64,000 nt of DNA, from positions 24,058-88,057 of IMG/VR virus record IMGVR_UViG_3300002835_000097; one strand, written 5' to 3'. How positions within the stretch are numbered: position 1 is the stretch's first letter; each line of letters begins with the position of its first letter. The notes under the pieces were generated by a model. It did not search any database, was not told where the DNA came from, and saw nothing but the letters and a program-made list of their open reading frames with translations. Positions 29,401 through 36,376 of the stretch are shown piece by piece. A program made the position numbers and the translations under genes. Source of the DNA: a virus.

Positions 29401-32289
29401 TCATCTAGAAAAAATGCTGAAAGATGGGGAGCTAAACAATATACTAGTGCTGAGGACTACTTTGCTGCTCAAGGAGCAAGACAAGATTATCTTGACAGAC
29501 AAGCAAGAATAAGAAAAGAAAATGAGGCATCTGCTGAAGGATTTAAGGCAGGGGTTTCCCATGTTGTTAATATGACGGAACCACAATATGCTGCGGCATT
29601 TAGATCCACATATGGAGATACAGCAGCCGATGCTCTTGGTAGAGCTACTAGAATGGATCCATCAGTAGGGCGTAATAATGAAAATACAAGAATAAAAGAC
29701 GAAGAGAAAAAAACACGAGAAACATTCGATAGGGCTAAAAATTATGAGGGGCCACTAGGAAATGCTGCTTATGTTGGAGATACTTTAACACAAGCTATTG
29801 TTGGAGCATTACCACAAGATCGTGCTCGTAATGATAGTCAAGACATGAAAGACATTAATGCTCGTCGTGATGCTTATAGAGAAAGAGAAAAACTAGCTGG
29901 AAATAAAGATTTTAGTTTTGAAAATAGTAGTAATTCTTTTTATAGAGGTCTTGGAACTACAGGCAGATACATTGGAGATCTTACTGCAGTAGCTACTAGT
30001 CCCTTTAGAATTATTGGCGGAGGTGGGGGAGCATTGTTGGGTGGGGCATCATTAGGCATTGCAGAAACTCAAAAGGTGCTTGGTTATGACGATACTATGG
30101 CTAGAGCTTTTGGCGATAAGGCATTAAGTCAAGCGTCTGATTCTGTTGGTGCTGGTATTTCAGATATTAATAGACTAGCTGAACAAACAGGCAGATTAGC
30201 CACCTATGCCGGTATTCCTTTTGGATTAGAAGCAGATCCTTTACTTAAAAATAATTCAGCAGGAATGATATTCGACGAAAGAAATGTTTCTGAAGCTGGA
30301 CCTTTAGGGCCCGTAGTTAGGGCCGCTAATGTGATTAGAGATGTTACTGCTGATTCGGTTATGCCATTACCAATTCCTGGAGCTGGTAAAGTTAGAAGCG
30401 TTGCTGGCAGATTGGATGATATGGACAAAGCTGCAGAAAAAGCCTATAAAGTTTCGCAAAGAGCCTACGAAGCAGCACAAAGATCATCCATAGCCAGTGC
30501 CACAGAATCTACTATTCCTAAAATGATCCAAAATTATGTAGAAAAATTGCCAATACCTTCAGAGGCTACAGGTTCTATAGGGTCCATGGGACGGTTAAGC
30601 AGAGGGGAAGCTTTATCTAGATCATTAAAAGATTTGAGAGAAGTAAAAGTGCCGTCATTACGCAGTGACCCTATGGATATGTCTAAACTTGGTAAATCAG
30701 CAAAACAATCACAACCAATATTAGATCCTTTACAAGAAGCTGCCAAATCAGCTGCTAAGCCCAGAATTACGGCAGCAGAATATACAAAACGTGCAGAAGA
30801 AGCAAGATCTGCTGCCAGAGCCAGCAAGCCAAGAGTTACTGCTGAAGAATTTATGGCCAGAACAAAACCAGATGCAACAACATTACCAATCAAACGACCA
30901 CTTCCAGAAGTTATAGATGTTACTGATACCAAAACACTAAGACAAGTTCAAGAGAATTTAGCTAGTGATTTGGCTGATTATGCTACTCCAGCAAAAAGAG
31001 ATCAGTTCTTGTCAGAATTTGTTGAAAAGTCTACACCGCAATCGGTATCTGTTGATCCTAAAGCACTAGCTGAGGCCAAAAAGAAAGTTGCTAAGACCAT
31101 AGGTCCGGTAAAAGCCCCAGACGGCATGGTTACTTCAGGTAACAAAATGATATTTAAGGACGCTAAGACAAAAACATCAGTAGTACAGCATGAATTAGCC
31201 CACTCTTTTCAAACTAAAACTGCTGGAATGAAGGGTGATCCTTTTGGAGGTAAAAAAATACAGCTATCAGGACTAATGAAGGAAATCGAGTCATTTGTTG
31301 ATGATCCGAAGGGATTAGTTGCTATAACAGGAGGCAAAGGATATTCTGCAAGTCAAATCAAAAAAGCCCCATATGAACTACTAAGCACCTTGATGCAACA
31401 TATGGAAAAGGTAAAGGGTAATAAAAGAGCAGAAAATATTTTAAAAAAATTAATGAAATTCCATGGATATAGTAAGGGAGGATTAGTATATGCTAATAAT
31501 GGAGCTTTTATTAATGCTAACAATGGAACTACAGATGATACTCCTGCAATGTTAACTAAAGGAGAATTTGTAATAAATAGACAAGCTACTAAAAAACATA
31601 TGCCACTTCTCAATGCTATTAATAGTGGTCATTTAAATAGAGGCGGAATTGTTAATTATTTGGCCAATGGAGGTATAGTCGGTCCACAATATCTTGCTGC
31701 TGGTGGTCGATCAATGGCTAGTATATCAAATTCTAATATATTACCAGAACTATTAAATAAATTATCAAATACTGGCATGAATTCTTCTGGTGGAGCCTCA
31801 CAACTAGCACCTCTTTCTAATGTTGTACAGACACTTAAACAAACCGCATCCTCTGCCGGTGGTGTATCTAATAATGTTAGTATAGATACGGCTAATATAT
31901 CATCATCCATACAGGATGCTGTTACAAATGCTATTGGTCAATTTAATGAATATACAGAGCAAATTGGGGCTAATTTTACTGAACAGTTTGGTGCTGCACA
32001 AAAAAGTTTGTCATCATCTATCAACACATTCCAAACAGCCACCGCTCAATTTGGAGAACATGCAAATGCTATACCAACGTCATTATCTGCTAATGTTACG
32101 CAAACAACATCACTTCACCATATTGGTTTAGAATCTATAAAAGGTAATATGGAAAAAAATATATACGACAATACTTCTGTTAGTTCAAAAAATATTGCCC
32201 AAGACACCGTCATGCAATATGATAAAACTGTTTTTGAAGGAGGCATGAATAGTGCCGCTAAACCAAGTATTATGGGACGACCATCATAA
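17437..32289 (+). CDS. Giant tail tape measure protein with embedded enzyme-like modules
   Basis: 4950 residues. N-terminus (about 1-500) is a standard tape measure domain (DYDKELVKLQQVTGES, VRATTRESAETIATGLRTIF). Four TVPAMLxPGEFVI motifs lie near residues 540, 2019, 3342 and 4700. Glycine linkers separate modules: 589-594, 841-848, 1660-1668, 1910-1917 and 2011-2015. Modules: staphylococcal nuclease-like (Asp621, Arg659, Asp664, Glu667, Arg729); Walker A GAAGSGKS at 908-915; nucleotidyltransferase (GGFAPPTRGH 1061-1070, ISATAVR 1199-1205); candidate PD-(D/E)XK (Asp1602, Glu1624, Lys1626); ADP-ribosyltransferase-like (STS 1789-1791, EKE 1866-1868); EF-hand loops at 3398-3409 and 3945-3953; HELAH peptidase motif 4585-4589. 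Hydrophobic segments occur near 2463-2500 and 4189-4208. AGGA precedes the ATG. Tape measure role is firm; enzyme roles are inferred from motifs. Confidence 0.9.
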   Translation: MATFNLTAQLNLKGPTNVKQIAAQIKKDLGALNANVQFKLDPAASKNVAALSSSLKVLNANFASTVKSANAATSAIKAFGNSVNSVKINNVPQQINQTSSAIAKLNKVSSSTSGGLQNAATEMQEFGKQAGLAVRRFVAFSAVTSVIYGVTNSINNGIQAFIDYDKELVKLQQVTGESAAGLSKLQSQISNLAVEFGVSSKELTQVASTLAQAGLSARETEKALKALALSSLAPSFDNMNETVEGSIAIMRQFGISAADLEASLGAVNTVAARFAVESSDIITAVQRTGSVFATASKGVSEGKDALNEFISVFTSVRATTRESAETIATGLRTIFTRIQRGTTIDALKEFGVNLTDAEGKFVGAYKAVELLSKGLGKIDPRSLDFSRIVEELGGFRQIGKVIPLIQQFSVAQQALKVAQQGQGSLAKDAATAQLSLANQISKVREEFFSLFREIGQSKGFQSLIRGALSLTSGLIKVADAVKGILPALAVLAAFKGFKALTEFTTGFATGVKRGPDGKANGGVIRKFARGGVVPGTGSGDTVPAMLEPGEFVIRKKAVETIGTDSLHSMNKYGSGGSIRAGKSNRRKRFGGGGKLYDDIDVQEYSKSNKQYAGRLKAYDADSINLLVDPTQTLVNKRFKKLTGDLIYPSEKGKFKVTSRLEGIDAFEIKASKKEREEYASQGGKGPAYASNREKGKRAKDITIDFISGLGKEKLAKIFIDANKVDYYGRPMAEIGALNKKLVGENVAKYSGTKKGQDIIQADKLANRLEIMKKNSGFGNTNKSSWDRVIKDDYMFNYMPAGSKDRFNSSGNIIQDDSRPLKTISDIGFIKKMTETKGLAKFMVGGKVERKIGVVDTDVLRDEANAAIVRPAMEKLGITDVSDYTTKLGELAGNARKSGSLSRFRAIAGAAGSGKSSLATGKGANDDATLRKTIRSQILTPEDIDKVNEVIVLTSTASQTKLDAYLKDVDRAYVLSSNSREEQDRVRSNRESRDITGEGLYGRKPGTTRAADIDFGLEETILRDELGKRATVLGRKKDSFGLRRKRESELPEIVQAGGFYMGGFAPPTRGHRGALDTLLENMLAKNPNSSLEDILVSVAPDLPMIVDKEGIDHAARYGIFPSDIRTLFSQMNFGNAMISTQSQTGGGLPKFMEVTDAGDRRKFARLKGAMAITSGKDDKTLGKYQRAGIDVTDIPRIEDISATAVRDALFNGDDKTLTSLMNPDIASILMGNRAQLRNRSTMVPMLIEEIQKFVDQDKVRSNAEVTEILSNAPGGPYGNVSADLKKNYPEIAEQVKQIRDKRDRVSKGAFGYRAFNIISALSAKYPETYGLDPSRKSAVSAQPSDITREAIAAQISEQMAGEFGGVPTAMPSGLEEAILKNVEKATQVKKSSGILPTQGSEILKRFGTQRLPNDPSFGPFSGKTVRDTAEGGKLKYWNSAFRPETKEDKLAYYIATRDYLIDKFNESQGIQKATALEDTTNAVLSSKQLGLVGLNPLGYTGLLGPETWNLGVDPSGQERSIDASIVQRGLPTEFQNVIDYLSGQTAEIVQGASKLLGITPKELTKKQRETLGQGNIEGALLEQIFGSADATILDDALRTRPIDFPMGIGPKAAKIFGIDPDIPTEVKRTIDSNSRGKAVEEFQKYFRQQYGIPDPEKVTAFADGGEVYTPQQLVSLAKYRTGPFPGGGTDSEFINRYLEDNDSFMEYLKTFHADPPKAYDATKNAAKDLLEMFTSQESMSGSKRSGKLYSTVAGGKLKTILTQINNPLNSNKDISDAIGKNFNLNGSLLSTSESPDTASVFQPENGSSAMLSIIRNKNIPSIDVDKAIFDTSTEEDIIKALSKYIDPVSGKSGADFLSRSRSATRIEKEFILPQTSKFRIDDIDRIFSKDQEDKLLGGNIRHIEGMKVQQFKDGGMAFGKENEFEKIRQKILNQYPDINFRISRRKNGFGYNILGGLKQESSNIGNYAEFKQAGNLSKIQEVADNMASSLLYEYGPNIDPSLLKKMQNKRKFANGGSAQDTVPALLTPGEFVVNKKAAEKIGYGKLEKLNKADKIQGYNKGGIVGGVQRFALGGGVDGFLSGLQSIASNLGRTQNITNNRPNSIDTSTIAVDPSILQDTKAFVDTLYDAGDGMKYLNRLLNENKQLSIQAVLEAGNKDLERLKISGASIDKIIEAEKALSNIRNKGLIDVTNRQFLESGFKESSVGKKLGSGATQQKILSLAEKEERRLIDKRKKAIEADIVSSSKQPISPSDLADQVAQAISSELNDIKTQAFSRATAAATGTKTSTGIKGNITESELKNLNITGNDIQKYISDSMRDRKTLRQMDQQLIAMRMEEYKNAGTVRGISVASAEEAKKLAQEEVSKRREAINDLAKMRGERGVGAAGLMDTRNSPINRAFRERYFTGDLGKSMQRGLGDIGLAAGLVAGQGDNIASALFDTKTDKGKIQAADTGARIDKAATTLSVGLTTSAQLAAINPMLGAAAAIGTALYAGADAVYDFSGTAKKAAQEMARALLNDKLSAASDNLSNALEKLSRDANNVELRAKTASTIKSLTDTALESTADTGITGKNKAETERNWSDFGRGILLAIGEIGVGMNPFYQDMDPVTLAKSKQGSYGMEEARVDAQKEAENFQKIANAGYTDLERLYAKGFTNDQIMDPTNEAGNIVRESIKGMILADSEKRALYMAAGPQGKEAIAGTAAQQAFLANDELAKASQEAAKLARAMEIADKAGRRLAASFDKIADIVNESVNRISFESDARVEAANQYASSLRGESRGSGPKLRERNILENPNAYSEAEFTAALQSATAGLSDGLRKQLIGGAQLQQNIPKNITKSIATVLDKSAGSGVDELKKAAVDTAKNEIENNANLSRQQKDELKQIATARIETIAKKAKDNNADNTTQVSEFRKELEEGTSVLGDFGKKLLDSIKGLSSFKEGALDKFAKGLNEASKAAKESQNYFRRSREISNEGNMNLREVLSGYGETYDEQFNRIMGDVGGLAGGETTVQGIKNRQIMLAEQRDTLQNQQNTLTDKDALRNNVEQLNKLDDQLRDNREALDMLANSTELVDKAFNNLQNTAELQNNRQNFVNQLLTNTPEEADKLNQSFIRLQRNLSGGLNSAYNQRDARKAFNETLFKTGNVREATRAGNTVLANQRKETLSLMQDPGFRAAQELQIRNQYAQNRGRPGVDADQAVAEYFQKQQLQVTKQMAIESGMINNPLVQQSLAVLEDRKADPAMQQAAERYLEAVGLRADATKAQGELALLESQSILKNSNDNLRISIDDLRASIEGNLNNANIGMDAAGNRIVNPGVAVPAPAAARSSGGLIYASSGKLIDFKPKGTDTVPAMLSPGEFVINSKSTQKHLPLLKAINSGNYSKGGVVYLQKGGKAGTNIDEDIDLNKDGTITDEERQIYQRRKELYLTRSFGQMDYRQAYFTRPFGYSKGGPVNYLANGGEVQKRKEERIDAQKESWMMSEAAGRRPDEVVSRTSSSWAESQVGSNKWQSMTEEQRQSETKKYEPEFQNRWDNYNNRQNDAQLRSANDAGYGSIKEDPNSGIVGVNFYNEEKKRAKERFEKASAAEAETEASNNQMTQSSMEQPAPVAVPLPDMTKIPWGRGAAIKIGPTQETINERKKIKSEESRRRSLWLKGSKGISSEEETEYATLKSNQIKREVGPYTVEKDRNISSLVNSAYRKGAQSNEITSEERSALKELGSDPRNRGSLRALSFSAALPPITSNGGKPDPIDPATVARINQSARPDIADPAVSSGVQTGNPSEGMVNRTANNRAYEANQAKKRKMAGLALGLSTEADQETADLLEQILFGGPIERPIENNPAREKRQAALTTNIINQALNKKTPDYSIATPTSGDQTTKTERLTKEFIGSSASRRAFNAVANNGGTLAEANAAAKNAIQSQAERSKSIVEKRKDEGKKVIDYYEQRLNEARADNDGDGRPDFSNEEIDKRKRERDSARVNFSGNMNPIGRQPESYYSSRKNAERWGAKQYTSAEDYFAAQGARQDYLDRQARIRKENEASAEGFKAGVSHVVNMTEPQYAAAFRSTYGDTAADALGRATRMDPSVGRNNENTRIKDEEKKTRETFDRAKNYEGPLGNAAYVGDTLTQAIVGALPQDRARNDSQDMKDINARRDAYREREKLAGNKDFSFENSSNSFYRGLGTTGRYIGDLTAVATSPFRIIGGGGGALLGGASLGIAETQKVLGYDDTMARAFGDKALSQASDSVGAGISDINRLAEQTGRLATYAGIPFGLEADPLLKNNSAGMIFDERNVSEAGPLGPVVRAANVIRDVTADSVMPLPIPGAGKVRSVAGRLDDMDKAAEKAYKVSQRAYEAAQRSSIASATESTIPKMIQNYVEKLPIPSEATGSIGSMGRLSRGEALSRSLKDLREVKVPSLRSDPMDMSKLGKSAKQSQPILDPLQEAAKSAAKPRITAAEYTKRAEEARSAARASKPRVTAEEFMARTKPDATTLPIKRPLPEVIDVTDTKTLRQVQENLASDLADYATPAKRDQFLSEFVEKSTPQSVSVDPKALAEAKKKVAKTIGPVKAPDGMVTSGNKMIFKDAKTKTSVVQHELAHSFQTKTAGMKGDPFGGKKIQLSGLMKEIESFVDDPKGLVAITGGKGYSASQIKKAPYELLSTLMQHMEKVKGNKRAENILKKLMKFHGYSKGGLVYANNGAFINANNGTTDDTPAMLTKGEFVINRQATKKHMPLLNAINSGHLNRGGIVNYLANGGIVGPQYLAAGGRSMASISNSNILPELLNKLSNTGMNSSGGASQLAPLSNVVQTLKQTASSAGGVSNNVSIDTANISSSIQDAVTNAIGQFNEYTEQIGANFTEQFGAAQKSLSSSINTFQTATAQFGEHANAIPTSLSANVTQTTSLHHIGLESIKGNMEKNIYDNTSVSSKNIAQDTVMQYDKTVFEGGMNSAAKPSIMGRPS

Positions 32290-32323
32290 AAATATTTTGT
32301 ATATTTCATAAGGTATAAATTAA

Positions 32324-35300
32324 ATGATAAATAATAAACTAATAAAAGTATTTGATAATGTTGGATTTTCATTTACGATAGAAAATGATCATTTTAAAAT
32401 TTTATCAAAACTTAAAAATTATAATTCATTAAATTCTACTCATGTTGGTTTTTATATACCTTATATAGCAAGAAATATATCTTATCAATATTTTGAAACT
32501 GGTGTTGGAGAAATAGTATTTGATGGCGCTGGTAATATCTCCGTTAAAAGAAACTCTATTTCATCATCTTCTAATGAAAATAAATCAGTTTTCTTTCCAG
32601 ATTCTGGTAATGAATTTTATGTTTTTGCTAATCAAAGTTATTTTGATACACTATTAAATAATGTTATTATATTAGATCGTAGCTCAATATTAGATAATAT
32701 AAGTGCTATATATTTAGTAGATACTTCTAATGGAGACATATCTCTAACATTACCAAGTCCATCTAAAAAAGATATTTTTCTAGAATTTAAAGTAATACAA
32801 TCATCTAATGCTTTAACTATTAGAGATTATAACGATAGAGTATTAACTGTTCTTGTGGGTAGCAATAATTATATCAGACTGGTTTCTACTGGCGAGGATT
32901 GGGTAGTACTAAACAAAATATCAGAGTCTGCTAATATACAGTCATTATCTGAAAATGATTCAGTATCAATGTTATCTAATCCTGTAGGCTCTAACTATTC
33001 TTTACAATATAAATATGATGATACAACTTTTGGATCCTCACAAGCGTACTGGTATTCTACTGCTAGTGGACAAGCTCTATTATTGGGTGCTGATAACCTC
33101 AATGATGCGAACTCGGTTCTTGCGACATCAGGAACAAATAATTTTCTATTTAATAAAAACAATGCAGCTAATGATTTTATAGTTTATGGTAGTGGTACAG
33201 ATAATAGAAATTTATTTTTCTCGTATGATGGTAAATTAGGTATTAATATGCCATCAGGAGTAAAGCCATCAACATTATTACACATAGTTAATAATCTATG
33301 TCAAAATTGTCAAGAAGGTATTAGATTAGAAAATAGGGCCTCGACTTATCCTACAAATATTACTTTATATTATAAACCATCAACTAATATTCCAGCTAAT
33401 ACTATAGTCTCAAGACTACAATTATCAGCATCTAATTCTTCTGGCATCCAAACAAACTATGGAAAAATAGAAGCTAGAGCAGTAAGTTCATCTCATGGAT
33501 CCGAAAGAGGCGCGATTGATTTGATAGTTGTATCAGGAAGTACAGGGGTAAAAACACTCAATACTAGTGTTGAAAATACTATTTTAGGATATCCAAACAC
33601 TAAAATTACTATTAATAATAATGGAAATATGATACTGTCTAATGGGTCAAACCAGATAGAGGTCGGATCCTCATCAACCACAGTATCATCTGAAACAGTA
33701 ACAATAACTGGTATTTCATATTTAAATACAATTAATTCTCAAAATATAACTTCTCCAAATATTTATGTTAGCAGTTTATCTCAAAGTGGATTGTTAACAA
33801 TGTCTAATGGTAAAATTGCTAATAGTCAGATAACAATTAATAGCAATGGGTCTTTAAATTTACCTATTCCCTCAAACAGAATACTCAGTACAACATCCAA
33901 TGGCTTGGTAACTGGTATTTATAATACAGATGATTATTTCTTAACGCAAAAAGATATAACATGGAATAAATATTCTCCAAAATCAGCTACAGTATGTTTA
34001 AGACAAGTTATATTAGTAAATCCAATTAGTTCAAATGAGTTTTCTGTTGATGATCAAATACTAATTAGTTTATCGGGCACTAATTATTATAGAAATATAG
34101 ATACAATAACACTAAATGGTGGTAATCAAATTACAGAAATGTTATTAGATACAGCCGTTCCTTTTGGTGATACTAACGATATTACTATACAGTCTATTAC
34201 CAAGGGTGGATATTTAAGTCTTTTTAGATACGCAGACAATGAAACTTCCGACTCAACATCTCATATTTTGAGCATTAGACCCAATTTCAGTACAGTATTT
34301 AATACATCCAAAAAAGATACAAATTTTGAAATCTATGGATTGAATAATAGTCCAGCTTTATTTGTACAAGCTAGTGGTTCAAGTGTAGGAATCAATACAT
34401 CAAACTTATTCACTATACCATCTGGGCAAAATGTAATTTTTCAACAACCCAGTAACATTCCAGCAAGTTTAACAGTTAGTGGCTGGCTGTATTCAGATAA
34501 TATTATGGTTGGATCAGCAAGCTCTGATGTTCCCGCGCTAGTCAGTCCAGGCATAATAGAATCAAGTGGAATAAGAGCCAAAAAAGTACAGTACATAAGT
34601 CTTGAACAAATAGATATTTCGGGAAATGTAATATCATCATCAACTTCTTCAATAATAAACAATAAAGTTGTAACTACTTTTGATCAGGGTATCAGAGCCT
34701 ATGCTAATACTGGTGACCCAGGTTTATATTTGTATCCCAAAATTAATAATGCATTGAGTGGAAATGCTTATGGTGGAGTTTCTTTTACTACATTTTTAGA
34801 CAGAGCCAAGTCAACTGCATCAGGATGGTCTTATGATAGAAAATCTAAAACCACTATTAATACTGATACTCCATATATTTTAGGTTCATTAGCAACTGGA
34901 ACATACGAAGCTAATGGTATAACAGTAACAGGATATGGTTATTTATATTCAGATTTAACCGTAAATGGTATTGCTTACGCATCCGAAATAGTATCTGAAG
35001 ATATATATTTAAGACCAGCTCCAAGTACAAATAATACTGGTAAATATATAGCAAATGCATTTTTAACTTTAGATCGTAATGGCAAAATAGTTTCACAAAT
35101 TCCAACAGCCAATTACACAACTCCAACTGCTCCTCAAAATCTATCAGCAACACAAGGCAACGGTATTGGTAATGGTGAGGTTTCTTTATCTTGGACAGCT
35201 CCTCAAAGTAATGGCGGCACTTCAATACTAGCTTATATACTAGAATTTTCTTTGGATTCTGGTTCAACATGGACAAGATTGCCTGTGGGTAATTATACTT

Positions 35301-35842
35301 TAAACAGGGCACTAAGTAATTCTACTCATTGTTCAATTTTAGGATTATCTTCTTTAAACACTTATCGTTTTAGGGTCGCTGCTCAAAATAATGTTGGAAT
35401 TGGATCTTTTTCACAGAATTCTTCAGCAATAACCCCAGCGTCCTCTGCTCCAAAGGCCGTAAATAACATAACGTATACTAGAACCTTTAATGATAATAAT
35501 ACATCAAGCATTGCATTAAGTTGGTCTGCAAGCGATGCTGGAGGATCTGCAATTATAGGTTATACTATTCAAGAGTCAACAGATAAGGGGTTAACATGGC
35601 AGGATTACAATAATACATCTAATTTAATAGATGATACCTCAGAAACCATATATGGAACAAGTTCTAGTTTAGATTATTATTATAGAGTTTCTGCTTGGAA
35701 TAATTATAATAGTTTAAATAATCAAAGTGCATTTGCTTACTCCTATGTTTCTGGAACAAATCCTGGAGCGCCATTTGACACAATAGATAGTAGTTTTTCT
35801 AATTGGGACTTTGGTATGGTATTATTTACAGGAGTGTGTTAA
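32324..35842 (+). CDS. Tail fibre with C-terminal fibronectin type III domains
   Basis: This 1172-residue protein has a fibre N-terminus. Residues about 117-185 (IYLVDTSNGDISLTLPSPS to RLVSTGEDWVVLNK) match a beta domain common in phage fibres. Motifs LGINMPSGVKPSTLLHIVNN and VGINTSNLFTIPSGQ mark shaft segments. Residues about 935-1037 and 1038-1150 are two FN3-like domains (PTAPQNLSATQG, VSLSWTAPQSNGGTSILAYIL; then SIALSWSASDAGGSAIIGYTI). FN3 domains on phage tails are thought to help weak glycan binding. AAGG precedes the ATG. It lies directly after the tape measure gene and is coupled by TAATG to the next gene. Confidence 0.75.
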   Translation: MINNKLIKVFDNVGFSFTIENDHFKILSKLKNYNSLNSTHVGFYIPYIARNISYQYFETGVGEIVFDGAGNISVKRNSISSSSNENKSVFFPDSGNEFYVFANQSYFDTLLNNVIILDRSSILDNISAIYLVDTSNGDISLTLPSPSKKDIFLEFKVIQSSNALTIRDYNDRVLTVLVGSNNYIRLVSTGEDWVVLNKISESANIQSLSENDSVSMLSNPVGSNYSLQYKYDDTTFGSSQAYWYSTASGQALLLGADNLNDANSVLATSGTNNFLFNKNNAANDFIVYGSGTDNRNLFFSYDGKLGINMPSGVKPSTLLHIVNNLCQNCQEGIRLENRASTYPTNITLYYKPSTNIPANTIVSRLQLSASNSSGIQTNYGKIEARAVSSSHGSERGAIDLIVVSGSTGVKTLNTSVENTILGYPNTKITINNNGNMILSNGSNQIEVGSSSTTVSSETVTITGISYLNTINSQNITSPNIYVSSLSQSGLLTMSNGKIANSQITINSNGSLNLPIPSNRILSTTSNGLVTGIYNTDDYFLTQKDITWNKYSPKSATVCLRQVILVNPISSNEFSVDDQILISLSGTNYYRNIDTITLNGGNQITEMLLDTAVPFGDTNDITIQSITKGGYLSLFRYADNETSDSTSHILSIRPNFSTVFNTSKKDTNFEIYGLNNSPALFVQASGSSVGINTSNLFTIPSGQNVIFQQPSNIPASLTVSGWLYSDNIMVGSASSDVPALVSPGIIESSGIRAKKVQYISLEQIDISGNVISSSTSSIINNKVVTTFDQGIRAYANTGDPGLYLYPKINNALSGNAYGGVSFTTFLDRAKSTASGWSYDRKSKTTINTDTPYILGSLATGTYEANGITVTGYGYLYSDLTVNGIAYASEIVSEDIYLRPAPSTNNTGKYIANAFLTLDRNGKIVSQIPTANYTTPTAPQNLSATQGNGIGNGEVSLSWTAPQSNGGTSILAYILEFSLDSGSTWTRLPVGNYTLNRALSNSTHCSILGLSSLNTYRFRVAAQNNVGIGSFSQNSSAITPASSAPKAVNNITYTRTFNDNNTSSIALSWSASDAGGSAIIGYTIQESTDKGLTWQDYNNTSNLIDDTSETIYGTSSSLDYYYRVSAWNNYNSLNNQSAFAYSYVSGTNPGAPFDTIDSSFSNWDFGMVLFTGVC

Positions 35843-36372
35843 TGAAAATTTTATTAAAAAGAGATGAAACAAGCCTAGGGTTCCCTGGCCCAGATCAGGT
35901 GAGCATTGGTGAATTAGTCATGAATAGTAAAACTGGTAAATTATATTCCAAACTTACTGACGGATCAATAATAGAATGGTCTGGTAAAATTGTTTGTCCT
36001 AGTAACACTCTATCAACAGATGCTAGATTATATTATAAATCTTCGCTAGTAAGTACAAATTTAATTAGTAACTTTTGCAGCACTGGTGATGCTCTGGAAT
36101 TTGAAGTTCTACCCATAATAAACGATTTTACTGATTACTCTTTTGAATTTGTAGAACTAACGAATAATTCTTCTGTTGGTAATATAGCTATATCTGAACC
36201 TGTTTATAGTACATATACAGATAATGGAATAACTCAATCAAAGGTTTCTGTTCGTGTTACTTTATCTATACCGAATCCACAACAATCAACTAGTATTTTC
36301 AAGTTTTCAGTATCAAGAACAGATATTAGTCAAAAAATTATTGAAAAACTAATAACAATACAGTGCGTGTAA
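35842..36372 (+). CDS. Short tail-fibre-like protein
   Basis: This protein has 176 residues from ATG 35842, which overlaps the previous stop as TAATG and has GGAG upstream; an in-frame ATG at 35803 lies inside the preceding gene. The N-terminal 50 residues (LLKRDETSLGFPGPDQVSIGELVMNSKTGKLYSKL then DGSIIEW) match the short beta motif GELxxNxxxGKLYxK found at the start of many tail fibres. Residues 55-176 form an Ig-like beta domain ending in a single Cys (IQCV), which may be a distant, shortened relative of the NWP repeats downstream. Probably a fibre or adaptor. Confidence 0.65.
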   Translation: MKILLKRDETSLGFPGPDQVSIGELVMNSKTGKLYSKLTDGSIIEWSGKIVCPSNTLSTDARLYYKSSLVSTNLISNFCSTGDALEFEVLPIINDFTDYSFEFVELTNNSSVGNIAISEPVYSTYTDNGITQSKVSVRVTLSIPNPQQSTSIFKFSVSRTDISQKIIEKLITIQCV

Positions 36373-36376
36373 TACT

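Noticed and set aside
19021-31690. Inteins or homing endonuclease insertions in the tape measure gene
   Set aside because: The extra modules lack intein splice-junction motifs and are bounded by glycine linkers; they read as integral domains.
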